Positions 54,042-63,157 of a stretch of 64,000 nt of DNA are shown here, piece by piece; within the stretch, counting starts at the first letter, position 1, and each line of letters opens with the position of its first letter. The DNA lies in the NCBI GenBank assembly GCA_947258385.1, contig CAMYII010000040.1, forward strand, positions 130,946-194,945. The letters run 5' to 3'. This stretch comes from Acidiferrobacterales bacterium. GTDB lineage: Bacteria > Pseudomonadota > Gammaproteobacteria > Acidiferrobacterales > SZUA-150. The position numbers were made by a program, and so were the translations under genes. Below the pieces are notes generated by a model, which ran no database searches, was not told where the DNA came from, and saw only the letters and a program-made list of their open reading frames with translations.

Positions 54042-55329
54042 TCAGCGACAGACGAGTCGGTTGATGTCTATATGATCGGTTTTCAGCCTGATTCCCCGTT
54101 TGCTTCCCTGGGCACCGGCACCGATGGAAATCCGACAAGGATCGTCTTTAAGCCCCCGCGCCAGGTCATAACGGCCAAGCGGCGTGCTGGTACATCCACC
54201 TTGTCCCAGCTTGCCGCCATCGAACACAATCAATATCGACGCCAGGCGGCTGATGACCAACGGATACACCGGGTCGGCAATGCCGTTTCGATTGAAATCG
54301 GCCTCGAAGACATACCGCCTGGCAACACGGTACGGCTTGCCATACTTTTTCAAGTCTGACTTCCCGATCAGGGACGGAAGCGCGGGGTCGAGCTCCGAGG
54401 GATCGGCGGGCGCGAAACAGTGGTTTCGGTACAGCAGGCCTATCGGCGACGCTGCGCTGTAGAAATTGGCATCCTGCTTCAGCAAGCGGTAATCCGGATC
54501 CTCTTCCAGCTTTTTCAGGGTCCGCTTTGGGCCCGCCTGATACGCTCGCCACAACACCGCCCGCGCCTTTTCAAATTGCCTTTGCAGAGCGAGCACGGAT
54601 GCGAGATTCGTCCTTGCTAGAAAAAACTCACAGTCCTGCTGGGCGGCGCGGCGGAATGATTCCTCGGCCTGTCTCCATTGTTTCGCCCGATAGTAGTCCA
54701 TGCCTTGAGTAGTCCATGCCTTGATCGTTATAGGCCCTCGCCTGCCGCGTGCGCACCGGTGTGCGCGGCAGACATTCCGGGATGACCGGATTAAAATACT
54801 TTGGCAAACTTATGTCGTGGATCTCGCTGTGCCGCTCTGTTCCGATCAGTCTCAACTCACAGTCCACGTAATACCTCGAATCGCGTGTATTTTCCCCGAC
54901 GCTTTCCACCACGCGTCGTATCAACGCTTCTTTTACCTTGTCCGTTCTGAATGAGGCCCGGAGCTCGCGAGGTAGCGCCTTGTAGCCGGACAGGTCAATA
55001 TCGACATGGCACCCCTCGAGGTGTGCTTCATCCTCGGCATTGTAGGCATACAGGGAAACGTTTATACCGGCGGCGTGAATCGGGTTGACCATATCGCAGT
55101 CGGACGGCTTACCCTTGCTCTTGCACGGGTCCCACGTCACCGCGCCGACACGGGTTTCCAGCGGCGAGGAATAGGTCCGGAAGGTCACCTGCTCGAGCCC
55201 AACCCGCCCCCCGGCGCGGATGATGGGCATGGTGACGGTCAGATCATACTCCTCGGTGGCCAGGGCCATCGGCGGCAACAGCAGGATGCCGGCCACCACT
55301 ATTTTGAGCGCAATTGTTGCCAGTCGCAT
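54042..55329 (-). pseudogene. exported TPR-containing protein gene, frameshifted by a 16-bp tandem duplication
   Basis: The N-terminal frame (from ATG 55329) encodes a signal peptide (MRLATIALKIVVAGILLLPP), a beta-rich Cys-containing domain and a segment ending RQARAYNDQGMDY. The C-terminal frame (54042-54701) continues MDYYRAKQWRQAEESFRRAA, a tetratricopeptide-like repeat, then a domain with DFNRNGIADPVYPLV. Exactly two copies of AGTAGTCCATGCCTTG (54692-54723) shift the frame; removing one restores a single ORF of about 420 residues. A slippage event, possibly reversible. Function of the whole protein unknown. Confidence 0.85.
54692..54723. repeat. perfect 16-bp tandem duplication inside the TPR gene
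   Basis: AGTAGTCCATGCCTTG occurs twice without gap at 54692-54707 and 54708-54723. The unit is not a multiple of three, so each extra copy changes the frame. Confidence 0.9.
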
Positions 55330-55967
55330 CAGCACACCACCCTGAATTTTGTTGTCGACCTCAGTCGGCCCATTCCACCGCCGGATCGCACTTCCAGGCG
55401 CGAAAAGCGGCTGAGAGCGACGACACAGGCGTTTCGGAGCATTATCAAGACAAAGTATTTAAGCAGAGCGCGACTATTACTATAGACCACAAATCCGTGC
55501 AATTTGCCCGCTGGCGTATCGATGAAACCTAAGCGTGCCTGGAAAAACCATCGGAAGATCCATGTCGATTTTTCCGCCTTCCGCTTGGTCGGGAGCGTGC
55601 TTTGATTCGGCGCTCAATCCGGCTTATGCAGGGGATCGGAGGTGGAGAGGCCGAAGGCATTGGCGGGTTGCTTGCCCTGCACAACGTGAAGCGACGGATT
55701 GGAAATCCTAGTGCCTGTGGTGAAATGCCATGGAGGTGCCCGGCCGGCCTACACGGATAGTTTAACCCCGCAGATGCACGAGACATAGGAGCGGCCTTGC
55801 GGGCCACGGCTGGCCCGTGGCCCGAGATGGCAACGGTAAGGACCCCTCGCTCCCGGATTCTTCCTCGGCGCTACGGGGGTGGCCCACACTGACCCGGTTT
55901 TTTTTGACTTGTATGAAGCGTAGACTCGATACCTGTCTGGATCTCTCACGACAATTGAAAGGAAAAC
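55330..55967. other. long intergenic region with a GC-rich hairpin
   Basis: About 640 bases. ORFs here (for example minus 55529-55807) are long for chance but lack ribosome sites and recognisable motifs. The region ends near the start of the barrel gene. Its main structure is the hairpin at 55801-55823. Confidence 0.4.
55801..55823. repeat. GC-rich hairpin, repeated near 63616
   Basis: GGGCCACGG, loop CTGGC, CCGTGGCCC: perfect 9-bp stem. The core GGCCACGGCTGGCCCG recurs at 63619-63634, also in non-coding DNA, so it may be a REP-like element. Confidence 0.5.
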
Positions 55968-56525
55968 ATGGCTGGTACAAAGCAAGGCGGGTGTGACCGG
56001 GCGCCAGCCCTGACGGATACGCGATGGCGGCGGCGGATTATCATCTTCTTGCTGCTGGTGGGGGGATTTGGCCCGGCAACGGCCGCGGCCGCCGGGGCCT
56101 TCGACAAAGGCACGTTGCACACAACCATTATCGGCGGCAACGGCGAGGCCTTTGAGGACAATTACTTCATTCTTGGTGTTGGCCTCGGCTATTATGTGCT
56201 CGACGGTCTCGAGATCGGGCTCGACTATGAGACCTGGCTGGACGGGGATGCTGATATTCAGAAAGTCAGTCCCTCGATCCGCTATGTGTGGGACATGGAC
56301 GCCGCCCTCAAGCCCTATGTAGGTGCGTTCTATCGTCGCACCTACATCGAGGAGTTCGACGATCGGGATTCCTACGGCTATCGCGCAGGGCTCTACATGC
56401 CCGCCGGCCGCAGCTTATATATAGGCGTGGGGTTGGTCTACGACACTCTCCGCAACTGCGATGAAAGCATCTATCTTTCTTGCTCGGACACCTATACCGA
56501 GATCGTCTTTTCATTCTCGCTCTAG
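55968..56525 (+). CDS. outer membrane beta-barrel protein
   Basis: 185 residues, with AAAGGA upstream of ATG 55968. Signal peptide with a basic start and long hydrophobic core, ending near AAAAG. The mature part has about eight amphipathic strands with aromatic girdles (IIGGNGEAFEDNYFILGVGL, LKPYVGAFYRRTYIEE) and ends SFSL. It resembles small OmpW/OmpA-like barrels. Function unknown. Confidence 0.78.
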   Translation: MAGTKQGGCDRAPALTDTRWRRRIIIFLLLVGGFGPATAAAAGAFDKGTLHTTIIGGNGEAFEDNYFILGVGLGYYVLDGLEIGLDYETWLDGDADIQKVSPSIRYVWDMDAALKPYVGAFYRRTYIEEFDDRDSYGYRAGLYMPAGRSLYIGVGLVYDTLRNCDESIYLSCSDTYTEIVFSFSL

Positions 56526-56608
56526 GAAGACAATCGGAATCCGGTATTGCGGACTGTCGCTATCGCATTGCAGAACCTGACACCGCTGATTGACGGAGGC
56601 GGACTCTT

Positions 56609-56815
56609 ATGCAGGAGATTTCGGCATCAACAAGAATCAGTGAGTTTCTGAACGAGTATCCAGAGCCGACCGGCTACCTCATGGAGCTGGGGCCGTGCAG
56701 GACCGACGTCGGTCCCGAGAGCAGCTTGGGCTGGAAACTTTCACGGGCCGCCGCGGAAAAGGGTCTGGACCTGCTGCCTCTGTTGGTTGAATTAAACGAC
56801 AGAATACCAAGATAG
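56609..56815 (+). CDS. DUF1858-type small protein, copy 3
   Basis: 68 residues; ATG 56609 has GGAGG upstream. Very similar to copy 2 (SASTRISEFLNEYPEP against TASTRISEILNEYPEL) and, like it, has only one Cys, at PCRTDVG. Pro replaces the Leu before the Cys and a Gly replaces the Asp in the TDYLME helix, suggesting some drift. Function unknown. Confidence 0.78.
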   Translation: MQEISASTRISEFLNEYPEPTGYLMELGPCRTDVGPESSLGWKLSRAAAEKGLDLLPLLVELNDRIPR

Positions 56816-56885
56816 AGATCGCGCTCGCTCTCACCGCGACTTCGCAATACCTTAGGCTACCCCTGTGGCGTGTCTACACCCTTTT

Positions 56886-57146
56886 TCACTTTAGAAGTGG
56901 ATGATCCTTCGGAAGTTGCTTCGAATACCAGAGCGCAAGTTTGTGCCGCATGGACTTTTGGGAAACCTGGTCTTCGGGCAGAGGTTGGATTTTCTTATCG
57001 TGAACCAGCAGTCTGTAAATATATAGGATTTTCTCGCTCGCTGAGTCAGTGGGCTCGAACACAACGGCGCCCCGCTCCTCGCCATACTTGACACCTGCGA
57101 GAATCGCGCCCTTGAGCAATTCGGTTTCATTTTTGAGTTTTTTCAT
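56886..57146 (-). CDS. DUF5062-type small protein
   Basis: 86 residues. The sequence pattern MKKLKNETELLKGAILAG, then EKILYIYRLLVHDKKIQPLP and KLALWYSKQLPKDHPLLK, matches the small DUF5062 family that I know mainly from gammaproteobacteria. Function unknown. It lies 55 bases downstream of the DUF1244 gene on the same strand. Confidence 0.75.
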   Translation of the reverse strand: MKKLKNETELLKGAILAGVKYGEERGAVVFEPTDSASEKILYIYRLLVHDKKIQPLPEDQVSQKSMRHKLALWYSKQLPKDHPLLK

Positions 57147-57201
57147 GGCGACCGCTCTTGCTTAAATGAATCAATAGTGGCTGAGCGCTGTATTGTATCC
57201 T

Positions 57202-57528
57202 TTATGATTGCTTCTTGTGCCCGCTGATAAAGGCGTGCATTGGCTTGGTCTTTTCAAATTGCGTCAACTGTTCCGGCGTTGCTTCCTGCTGGTATTTTGT
57301 CTTCCATTCGTTATAGGGCATACCATAAATGACTTCTCGCGCCTGCTCATAGTCCATCGCGATGCCGAGCTCTTTTGCCGCACCCATATACCACTTGGAG
57401 AGGCAATTCCGGCAAAACCCCGCGAGATTCATGAGATCTATATTTTGTACGTCGGTACGGCGTTGCAAATGCTCCACCAGTCCGCGAAAAGCAGCCGCCT
57501 CTAGTTTGATACGTGTCTGTTCGTCCAT
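57202..57528 (-). CDS. DUF1244-family protein
   Basis: 108 residues. The conserved block FCRNCLSKWYMGAAKELG and the segment YGMPYNEWKTKYQ identify DUF1244. The two close Cys in FCRNC could bind metal. Function unknown. It is co-oriented with the DUF5062 gene. Confidence 0.85.
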   Translation of the reverse strand: MDEQTRIKLEAAAFRGLVEHLQRRTDVQNIDLMNLAGFCRNCLSKWYMGAAKELGIAMDYEQAREVIYGMPYNEWKTKYQQEATPEQLTQFEKTKPMHAFISGHKKQS

Positions 57529-57648
57529 CGGTCCTCCTCAGTCCCGCGTAAAAAGCTTTACCTTAATTGCGTCTTGCCAGTTTTGCAACAGTTAGTTAGT
57601 GAGTCTGGCCGTACTTTAATACGATGTTTTATGTTGCAGTTTCGGCGA

Positions 57649-59058
57649 TCATCGATGTTGCCAGTGAAAGAACCGTCGCGCCTTTATCATCTCTGCGACC
57701 TGCGTCGGGACCATGGTTTCCCAATCGGTGTCGCCGCGGCGAATTTTATCCAGCACTTCATGTGAATAGATGGATAAGTACTCCACCTTCACGGTGTCCA
57801 GCGCCTTCACAAAACCGTTTTCCAGTATATAAGCGTATAAATGTTGCAAATGCGGTGCCACTTGCATCGAATGCACATTGACTGGAGCGTGAGTCTGCGC
57901 ATCAAGCGCCGGGCACACATAAAGCCGCAGATCCTGCTTGAACAAGCGCCCGAATGATTCAAGGATCCCACCAGGCAGGTCCTCATAATATTTCTCCTCG
58001 AAGATCTCCCGCAGCGATGGCAGTCCCATGGCAATAGCAATCGGCATATCGGTATGCCCGAACAGGTATTGTGCCAGGCGATAGTACTCACCGTAGTTGG
58101 AAATGAGCACATTTTTACCCAAGGCGCAGAGGATATCCGCCCGATTCAGAAAATCCTGGGCATCAATGTCATCACCGTCTTCCCCGGTCAAATTACGCAG
58201 CGTCATTTCCGACAAGACGACCAACGAATCGGGCGTGAGCCCGTTATCCACCAATAGTGCCGTCTGCGCACAATCCAATAAGTCCATGGTAAATTTAGTC
58301 GGTGGACGGAATCGACTGCGCTCCACCAGCACTGCCTTTTTCCACAAAGCGTCGGCCACCTGCGCCACGCGCCCATCCGCCGTAAACATCGCGGCATTAC
58401 TCATTCCGTGTTGTACCAAATGGAGCGCGACAAGGCGATTGTCCGCGTCTGCAAGCACGGGACCGGAAAACTCGACCATGTCGATTTCCACCAGCTCCGG
58501 AGACAGCTGGTCCATGAGCGAGAACAGCAACGCGGTCGTATTCATATGATGATACAGGGCCCCGTGAATCAGGTTGACCCCCAAGATACCCAGTGTCTCC
58601 TGATCTTGCATATTATTCTTGCCATGCAAGTTTACATGCATGTCGATCTGTGAATGCGCTGCCCGTGGCTCCGCTTGAAACCGAATCCCCAGCCAGCCAT
58701 GGCCGTCGCGCTTGTGCGTGTAACTGCGCGCCGCTACCGTATTCGCAAACGCAAAGAAATGACTTTGTGCGCCGCGTTTTTCGTCTAGGCGTTCCAGCAC
58801 CAGCTTGTATTCATGATCCAACATGGCATGCAGGCGATCGCGACTGACATACCGCGGGCTGGCGCCATAGATCGCATCCGAGAACTGCATGTCATACGCC
58901 GACATGGTCTTCGCCACCGTCCCAGCGGCCCCTCCTACCCGAAAAAACCAACGTGCCGTTTCCTGCCCTCCACCGATTTCGGCGATGGTGCCGTACTTAC
59001 TCGGGTCGAGGTTGATGACCAGTGCTTTCTGGTGGATATCTCGGATTTCCGTGGCCAT
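57649..59058 (-). CDS. conserved 469-residue protein, annotated inconsistently in databases
   Basis: 469 residues, no signal peptide or membrane helix. The N-terminus is KALVINLDPSKYGTIAEIGG followed by RWFFRVGGAAGTVAKTMSAY, a pattern I know from a family labelled variously as hypothetical, TonB-dependent receptor or nicotinate/NMN adenylyltransferase; the sequence itself supports none of these clearly. Other conserved blocks are GWLGIRFQ, MHVNLHGKNN and GILGVNLIHGALYHH. The Gly-rich N-terminal block could be a nucleotide site. Function not established. Confidence 0.75.
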   Translation of the reverse strand: MATEIRDIHQKALVINLDPSKYGTIAEIGGGQETARWFFRVGGAAGTVAKTMSAYDMQFSDAIYGASPRYVSRDRLHAMLDHEYKLVLERLDEKRGAQSHFFAFANTVAARSYTHKRDGHGWLGIRFQAEPRAAHSQIDMHVNLHGKNNMQDQETLGILGVNLIHGALYHHMNTTALLFSLMDQLSPELVEIDMVEFSGPVLADADNRLVALHLVQHGMSNAAMFTADGRVAQVADALWKKAVLVERSRFRPPTKFTMDLLDCAQTALLVDNGLTPDSLVVLSEMTLRNLTGEDGDDIDAQDFLNRADILCALGKNVLISNYGEYYRLAQYLFGHTDMPIAIAMGLPSLREIFEEKYYEDLPGGILESFGRLFKQDLRLYVCPALDAQTHAPVNVHSMQVAPHLQHLYAYILENGFVKALDTVKVEYLSIYSHEVLDKIRRGDTDWETMVPTQVAEMIKARRFFHWQHR

Positions 59059-59112
59059 ATTCGTTCCCCTTCAAGCTGTGGTGTGACTCGTGCTTAGACA
59101 GCCATCGTTTGA

Positions 59113-59349
59113 TTATTGTTCATCATGATCGCGTGCCGGATTGGGATAATATCGAAGACCAATTGTTGCTAATAGTACCGGAAAATGTTCGCTGATCCCA
59201 TTTTCCTCGCAAAAGCGGCTCGCGAACGCACCCAAAGGAAACCTCTCTGGGGCGGCAACGGCGGTTTGGGTTTTAGGGTAGAAAATGACGGAGAGAATAC
59301 ATCCGCCCCGATCTTTCACTTGGGCTGACTCACTCAGGCCTGATTCCAA
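59113..59349 (-). CDS. possible small ORF, 78 codons, weak
   Basis: The frame has protein-like text (FPLGAFASRFCEENGISEHF) and lies between the kinase gene and the 469-residue protein gene, overlapping the kinase stop by 20 bases. No clear ribosome site and no homologue known to me. It may be a real downstream gene of the two-component operon or chance. Confidence 0.25.
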   Translation of the reverse strand: MESGLSESAQVKDRGGCILSVIFYPKTQTAVAAPERFPLGAFASRFCEENGISEHFPVLLATIGLRYYPNPARDHDEQ

Positions 59350-60646
59350 CGGGTAGTTGCACCTGCACTGCCGTACCTTTTCCCACGTCGCTGGTGATTT
59401 GCATGCTGCCGTTGTGCGCCTTGACGATGAGTTGGCATAGATACAGTCCCAGGCCTATGCCACCTGTCTCACGTTGGCGCGAGGCGTCAGCCCGATAAAA
59501 CGGCTCGGTAACATGCGGCAGTAACTCCGCGGGTATACCATAGCCGTGATCGATCACTGTGAGCGTAATCCCGTTATCGCCACGCTCGAGCGTCACTTCG
59601 ACGGGCGTGGCGCTGTCTCGTGAATGGCGCAGGGCGTTGTCGATCAGATTTTTCAGCAATAATTTGATTTGGGCCGGATCGGCATTGACGTTAACGGCCT
59701 CATGCGGAAGCCGGCATTTGATTGCGGACCTGGCATGACTTAAGAATTCGGCAATAACATCGTCAATCAGCATATTTAACGAAATATTCTCTCGCTGTAA
59801 CAGACTGTGCCGGCTATTCAAGCGCTCGCTTTCCAGCAATTCGGCAATCAATTGCTCCATTTGCTTTACGTCATCGGCAATATCGCCTTTGTATTTTTCC
59901 TCAGGCAACATCTCCAGGGAGACTTTCATGCGTGTGAGCGGTGAGCGCAGTTCGTGACTGATCGCCAGCAATAGTTGGCGCTTTGCTTCCAACAGCTTTT
60001 CGATGTCTGCTGCCATATTATTAATCGTCTGCGTCAGCTCACCCAGTTCATCGCTGCGTTGCGCTGGTATGCGGTATTCGAGCTCTCCCCGGCCGATACG
60101 CTCGGCACTTTGCTTTAGCCACTGGATCGGCCGGAACAACCATTTAACGGCCAGATAGCTAAGCAGCAAAATTAACAATGCGGCGCTGGTCATGGCCACG
60201 TGTAACCAGCCAGGCACCTCCACCGGGTTTAGCCCGGCTGTCGCGAAAACAAAGCTGTAGCCATTGCGCTCGAAGATTGCATAGCGCCGACCGTGCGCCT
60301 CGGCAATCCAAATGCCCTGATGTTGATGGCGCGCACTTAGACCCGCCATCGGCGGAAAGTCAGTGCTTGACGACCAACTGATGTTAGGGCCCTCGATATG
60401 CAATGCCAGTGGCACTGCTTGTGTGATGGCCTTCGCCTTGACGAGGCTCGGAGGAGTGCCGATATCGTCGATAATATAATCGGCGTAATTATTGATATGG
60501 GCGATGAAGCCGCTGCCGAGATTCTGCTTGAAATGCATGTGCACGGGCGTGACGATCACAAAGGATATGGCCACGGCCGTCAGCAGAAAAATCAACAACA
60601 GGCGCGCGAATAAAGAACGCTTTATTTGCCGTATTATGTTTTTCAT
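59330..60646 (-). CDS. CpxA-like sensor histidine kinase
   Basis: 438 residues. Two transmembrane helices (residues about 14-36 and 149-171) flank a periplasmic sensor of about 110 residues. A HAMP domain (172-225) with FRPIQWLKQSAERIGRGELE follows, then HisKA with His231 in SHELRSPLTR, and HATPase with NLIDNALRHS, DHGYGIP and GGIGLGLYL. Its start overlaps the response regulator stop by 4 bases (ATGA), so the pair is co-translated. The neighbouring Spy/CpxP-like gene gives a Cpx-type layout for envelope stress. Confidence 0.92.
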   Translation of the reverse strand: MKNIIRQIKRSLFARLLLIFLLTAVAISFVIVTPVHMHFKQNLGSGFIAHINNYADYIIDDIGTPPSLVKAKAITQAVPLALHIEGPNISWSSSTDFPPMAGLSARHQHQGIWIAEAHGRRYAIFERNGYSFVFATAGLNPVEVPGWLHVAMTSAALLILLLSYLAVKWLFRPIQWLKQSAERIGRGELEYRIPAQRSDELGELTQTINNMAADIEKLLEAKRQLLLAISHELRSPLTRMKVSLEMLPEEKYKGDIADDVKQMEQLIAELLESERLNSRHSLLQRENISLNMLIDDVIAEFLSHARSAIKCRLPHEAVNVNADPAQIKLLLKNLIDNALRHSRDSATPVEVTLERGDNGITLTVIDHGYGIPAELLPHVTEPFYRADASRQRETGGIGLGLYLCQLIVKAHNGSMQITSDVGKGTAVQVQLPVGIRPE

Positions 60647-61329
60647 ACCTTCTCCCCGATAAAGGTATAACCAGATCCCCAGACAGTTTTTATGAATCGC
60701 GGTGGTTTTGTAGTGTCGTGCAGCTTCTGGCGGAGGCGACTGATGAGGATATCGACCGAGCGTGAAAAAATCTCGACCTCCATACCGCGCAAGTGGTTGA
60801 GAATTTCATCGCGTGTAAACACCTTGCCGGGATAACTGGTAAACATCACCAGGGCTTCATATTCCATTGTGGTCAGGCTTAGAGGCTTGCTGTGCAAATG
60901 GGCACTACGCTGATCGAGGTTGATGTCCAGATCCTTGAAGCGCAGCTGCTGCGCCTTCTGCTCCCGGGTGCCGACCCGGCGCAGCACTGTTTGTATGCGC
61001 GCCACCAGTTCTCGCGGTTCAAACGGCTTGGGCAGATAATCATCGGCGCCCAGCTCCAGTCCCACTACGCGGTCGGTGAGCTCGCCGCGGGCAGTGAGCA
61101 TTATTATTGGTACGATGCTGTCCTCGCGAATGCGCCTGCATACCTCGAAACCGTCCATCTCCGGCAGCATGATGTCGAGCACGACCAAATCCGGCTTTTC
61201 TTCTCGCAGCAGTTCCAATCCGGCACGAGGATGGACAGCGCTGATGAGCGCCAGATCAAATCGCCGGAAGTACTCGGTCAGTAGCCCGGCCAATTTGGCG
61301 TCGTCATCTATCAGCAGAATTTTAGTCAT
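60643..61329 (-). CDS. OmpR-family response regulator, CpxR-like
   Basis: 228 residues from ATG 61329; the longer frame adds residues with no ribosome site. The receiver domain has the acidic pocket LIDDD and phospho-acceptor Asp52 in VVLDIMLPEMDG. The C-terminal winged helix binds DNA, likely at the direct repeats 61371-61395 between this gene and the chaperone gene. Confidence 0.94.
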   Translation of the reverse strand: MTKILLIDDDAKLAGLLTEYFRRFDLALISAVHPRAGLELLREEKPDLVVLDIMLPEMDGFEVCRRIREDSIVPIIMLTARGELTDRVVGLELGADDYLPKPFEPRELVARIQTVLRRVGTREQKAQQLRFKDLDINLDQRSAHLHSKPLSLTTMEYEALVMFTSYPGKVFTRDEILNHLRGMEVEIFSRSVDILISRLRQKLHDTTKPPRFIKTVWGSGYTFIGEKV

Positions 61330-61370
61330 CGCGCACAGTATACCGCCGTGCCGGCGTGACACCAGCGCCC

Positions 61371-61395
61371 GTTACAAATGGTTACAAATAGTTAC
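61371..61395. promoter_or_regulatory. predicted response-regulator box, three phased repeats
   Basis: GTTACAAATG GTTACAAATA GTTAC: three GTTAC cores spaced exactly 10 bases apart, in the divergent region between the regulator and the chaperone gene. OmpR-type regulators bind direct repeats on one helix face. Confidence 0.7.
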
Positions 61396-61482
61396 CCTGG
61401 TGAAAAGAACGGCGCGAGAACTTCCCCTATGCTGGGCCGGTATTTGAAGCACACGTCACTTCATTTCTTTAGGAGATTACCT

Positions 61483-61917
61483 ATGATGAGCAAAGCAATA
61501 AAATTCGGCCTCTTCAGCGCCATTATCGGCATGTTATTCGCAGCGACGGCCTGTCACCGGTCGCCTGAGCACAGGGCTGAGCATATGGTCAAACATGCCG
61601 CCGACAAATACGACTTGAGTGATGAGCAGCGCAGCAAACTACAAGACGTTGTCGACACCGCGATTACTGCACGTAGCCAAATGCACGAGGCGCATACCGC
61701 CAGGAAACAGGCGCTGATCGAGATGTTGGTCTCGGACAGCTTTGATAAAACCCTGGTGAAGCAGGCTATGGAGGATGCCTGGGCCAATATCGACGCCTTG
61801 TCCCCGGCCGTGATCGACAAGGTTGCCGAGTTCCACGCCAGTCTGACCCCGGAACAACGCGGCGTCATAGCAGAGGATATACAGGAGCATAAAAGGAAGC
61901 ACCACCATTTCCATTAA
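61483..61917 (+). CDS. Spy/CpxP-like periplasmic lipoprotein chaperone
   Basis: 144 residues from ATG 61483 with AGGAG upstream. Lipobox with Cys24 (ATACHRS). The helical mature part contains the Spy/CpxP-type LTPEQR motif (ASLTPEQRGVIAEDI) and a His-rich tail (KRKHHHFH) that could bind metal. In Cpx systems such proteins inhibit the sensor kinase and help unfolded periplasmic proteins. Divergent from the regulator gene with the repeat box between. Confidence 0.88.
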   Translation: MMSKAIKFGLFSAIIGMLFAATACHRSPEHRAEHMVKHAADKYDLSDEQRSKLQDVVDTAITARSQMHEAHTARKQALIEMLVSDSFDKTLVKQAMEDAWANIDALSPAVIDKVAEFHASLTPEQRGVIAEDIQEHKRKHHHFH

Positions 61918-62003
61918 TTCGTCGTTTGAGGTGGGCTTTGAAGGTCGGCGTGATTAGATATTAATCGCTCCGACCCTTTTCTCGCCGGCACAGGCTTAAT
62001 GAA

Positions 62004-62044
62004 GCCGGAGTGATAAAACAACAATCACTCCGGCACCTTTTTCC
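62004..62044. terminator. terminator between chaperone and propeller genes
   Basis: GCCGGAGTGAT (62004-62014) and ATCACTCCGGC (62024-62034) pair over 11 bp, followed by ACCTTTTT on the plus strand. It lies between two convergent genes and may serve the plus-strand chaperone transcript. Confidence 0.75.
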
Positions 62045-62071
62045 GATGACGGTAATACACTCACACAGAAA

Positions 62072-63157
62072 CTACCGAACAAATGCCAGACCGAATGGGT
62101 TAATCCCGACTGTAATCGAGCCTGTCAGTACCGGGCGCCGGGAAACCTTGTCGATATCATATATCGATACTTTGTCCGCTGCGCCGCCCGAAGGGGTAAG
62201 ATACAACTTATACCCATTTGTCGTCAGCGCGATATTATGCGGTGTCGGAAAGGGCGTGTCGACGGCCTCACCGATAACGCTGTTTGCACGTGTGTCGATG
62301 GCATACAAACCGGCGCTTCCACCGCCTGGAAGATTCGTCGTATAAAACGTGCGCCCGTTACGCGGCATGCCGGCCCCGTGGGCTCCCGGCACAGGAATAA
62401 CGGTCTTGAGCGACAGATTATCGCGTTCCAACACGTAGACCGCGCTGCTATTTTGTGTCGGCACGTAAAGCAGCTTGTTGCGTCGACTCAAGGACAGGTG
62501 GGGGTCCTTCCCGACCGCCGCCCGGCCGATCTCCTGAAAGGAATCGGTGCTGAACTTCAGTACATAATCATAAGCACCCGGAAACCCAACCATGCTGACA
62601 TAGGCAAATTCACCGGATGGATCCAGGATTACGTCATGCGGTTTGCCGTTCATGACTACGAGGTCAGCCGGCATTGCCACTGTAGCGAGTACCTGCAACG
62701 TAACTGGATCGATAACGGTTGCCGTATTGTCAATATCATTATTCACCCACAATTGATTCTCTCCGGGATCGACCCACATATGAAATACACCACGCCCTGT
62801 CGGAATGTAGCCTTCCACATCGAAGGTCTGATCATCAAAGATAGCGACCCGGTTATTGGCACGGTCACCGACGAATACACGATTGGTTTTCGCCGAATGG
62901 ACCACGTACATCGGTTCCGGGAGAATGCCCTCGCTGGGCAAGGAAAAGTTGCCGATGAGACTGTCTGAGCGGACATCAATGACGGAGATTGTGCCTGATC
63001 CCCGGTTGGCGGTGACGATCTTGCCCTGAATACCTTCTCCTGCGGCGGCAATTTGAGTCACACTGCCGTTGGCCACGGTCTCCTTGGCTTAAGACACGCC
63101 CATAAACGAAAAAATACCGAGTACCGATACTAAGCACCATTTTCTAAAATATAACAT
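62072..63157 (-). pseudogene. YncE-like beta-propeller gene with a stop codon after the signal peptide
   Basis: The frame begins at ATG 63157 (GGAGAAAG upstream) with MLYFRKWCLVSVLGIFSFMG, a signal peptide, then TAA at 63089-63091 exactly at the cleavage region (GVS-stop-AKETVANG), then an open frame of about 338 codons to 62072. The mature part has seven-bladed-propeller repeats (SVIDVRSDSLIGNFSLPSEG, VYVLERDNLSLKTVIPVPGA). Proteins of this kind are periplasmic. A start at GTG 63076 would give a form without a signal. Nonsense mutation, sequence error or leaderless variant. Confidence 0.82.

Noticed and set aside
55529-55807. Minus-strand ORF of 92 codons in non-coding DNA
   Set aside because: Arg/Pro/Ser-rich composition typical of chance GC-rich ORFs and no ribosome site.
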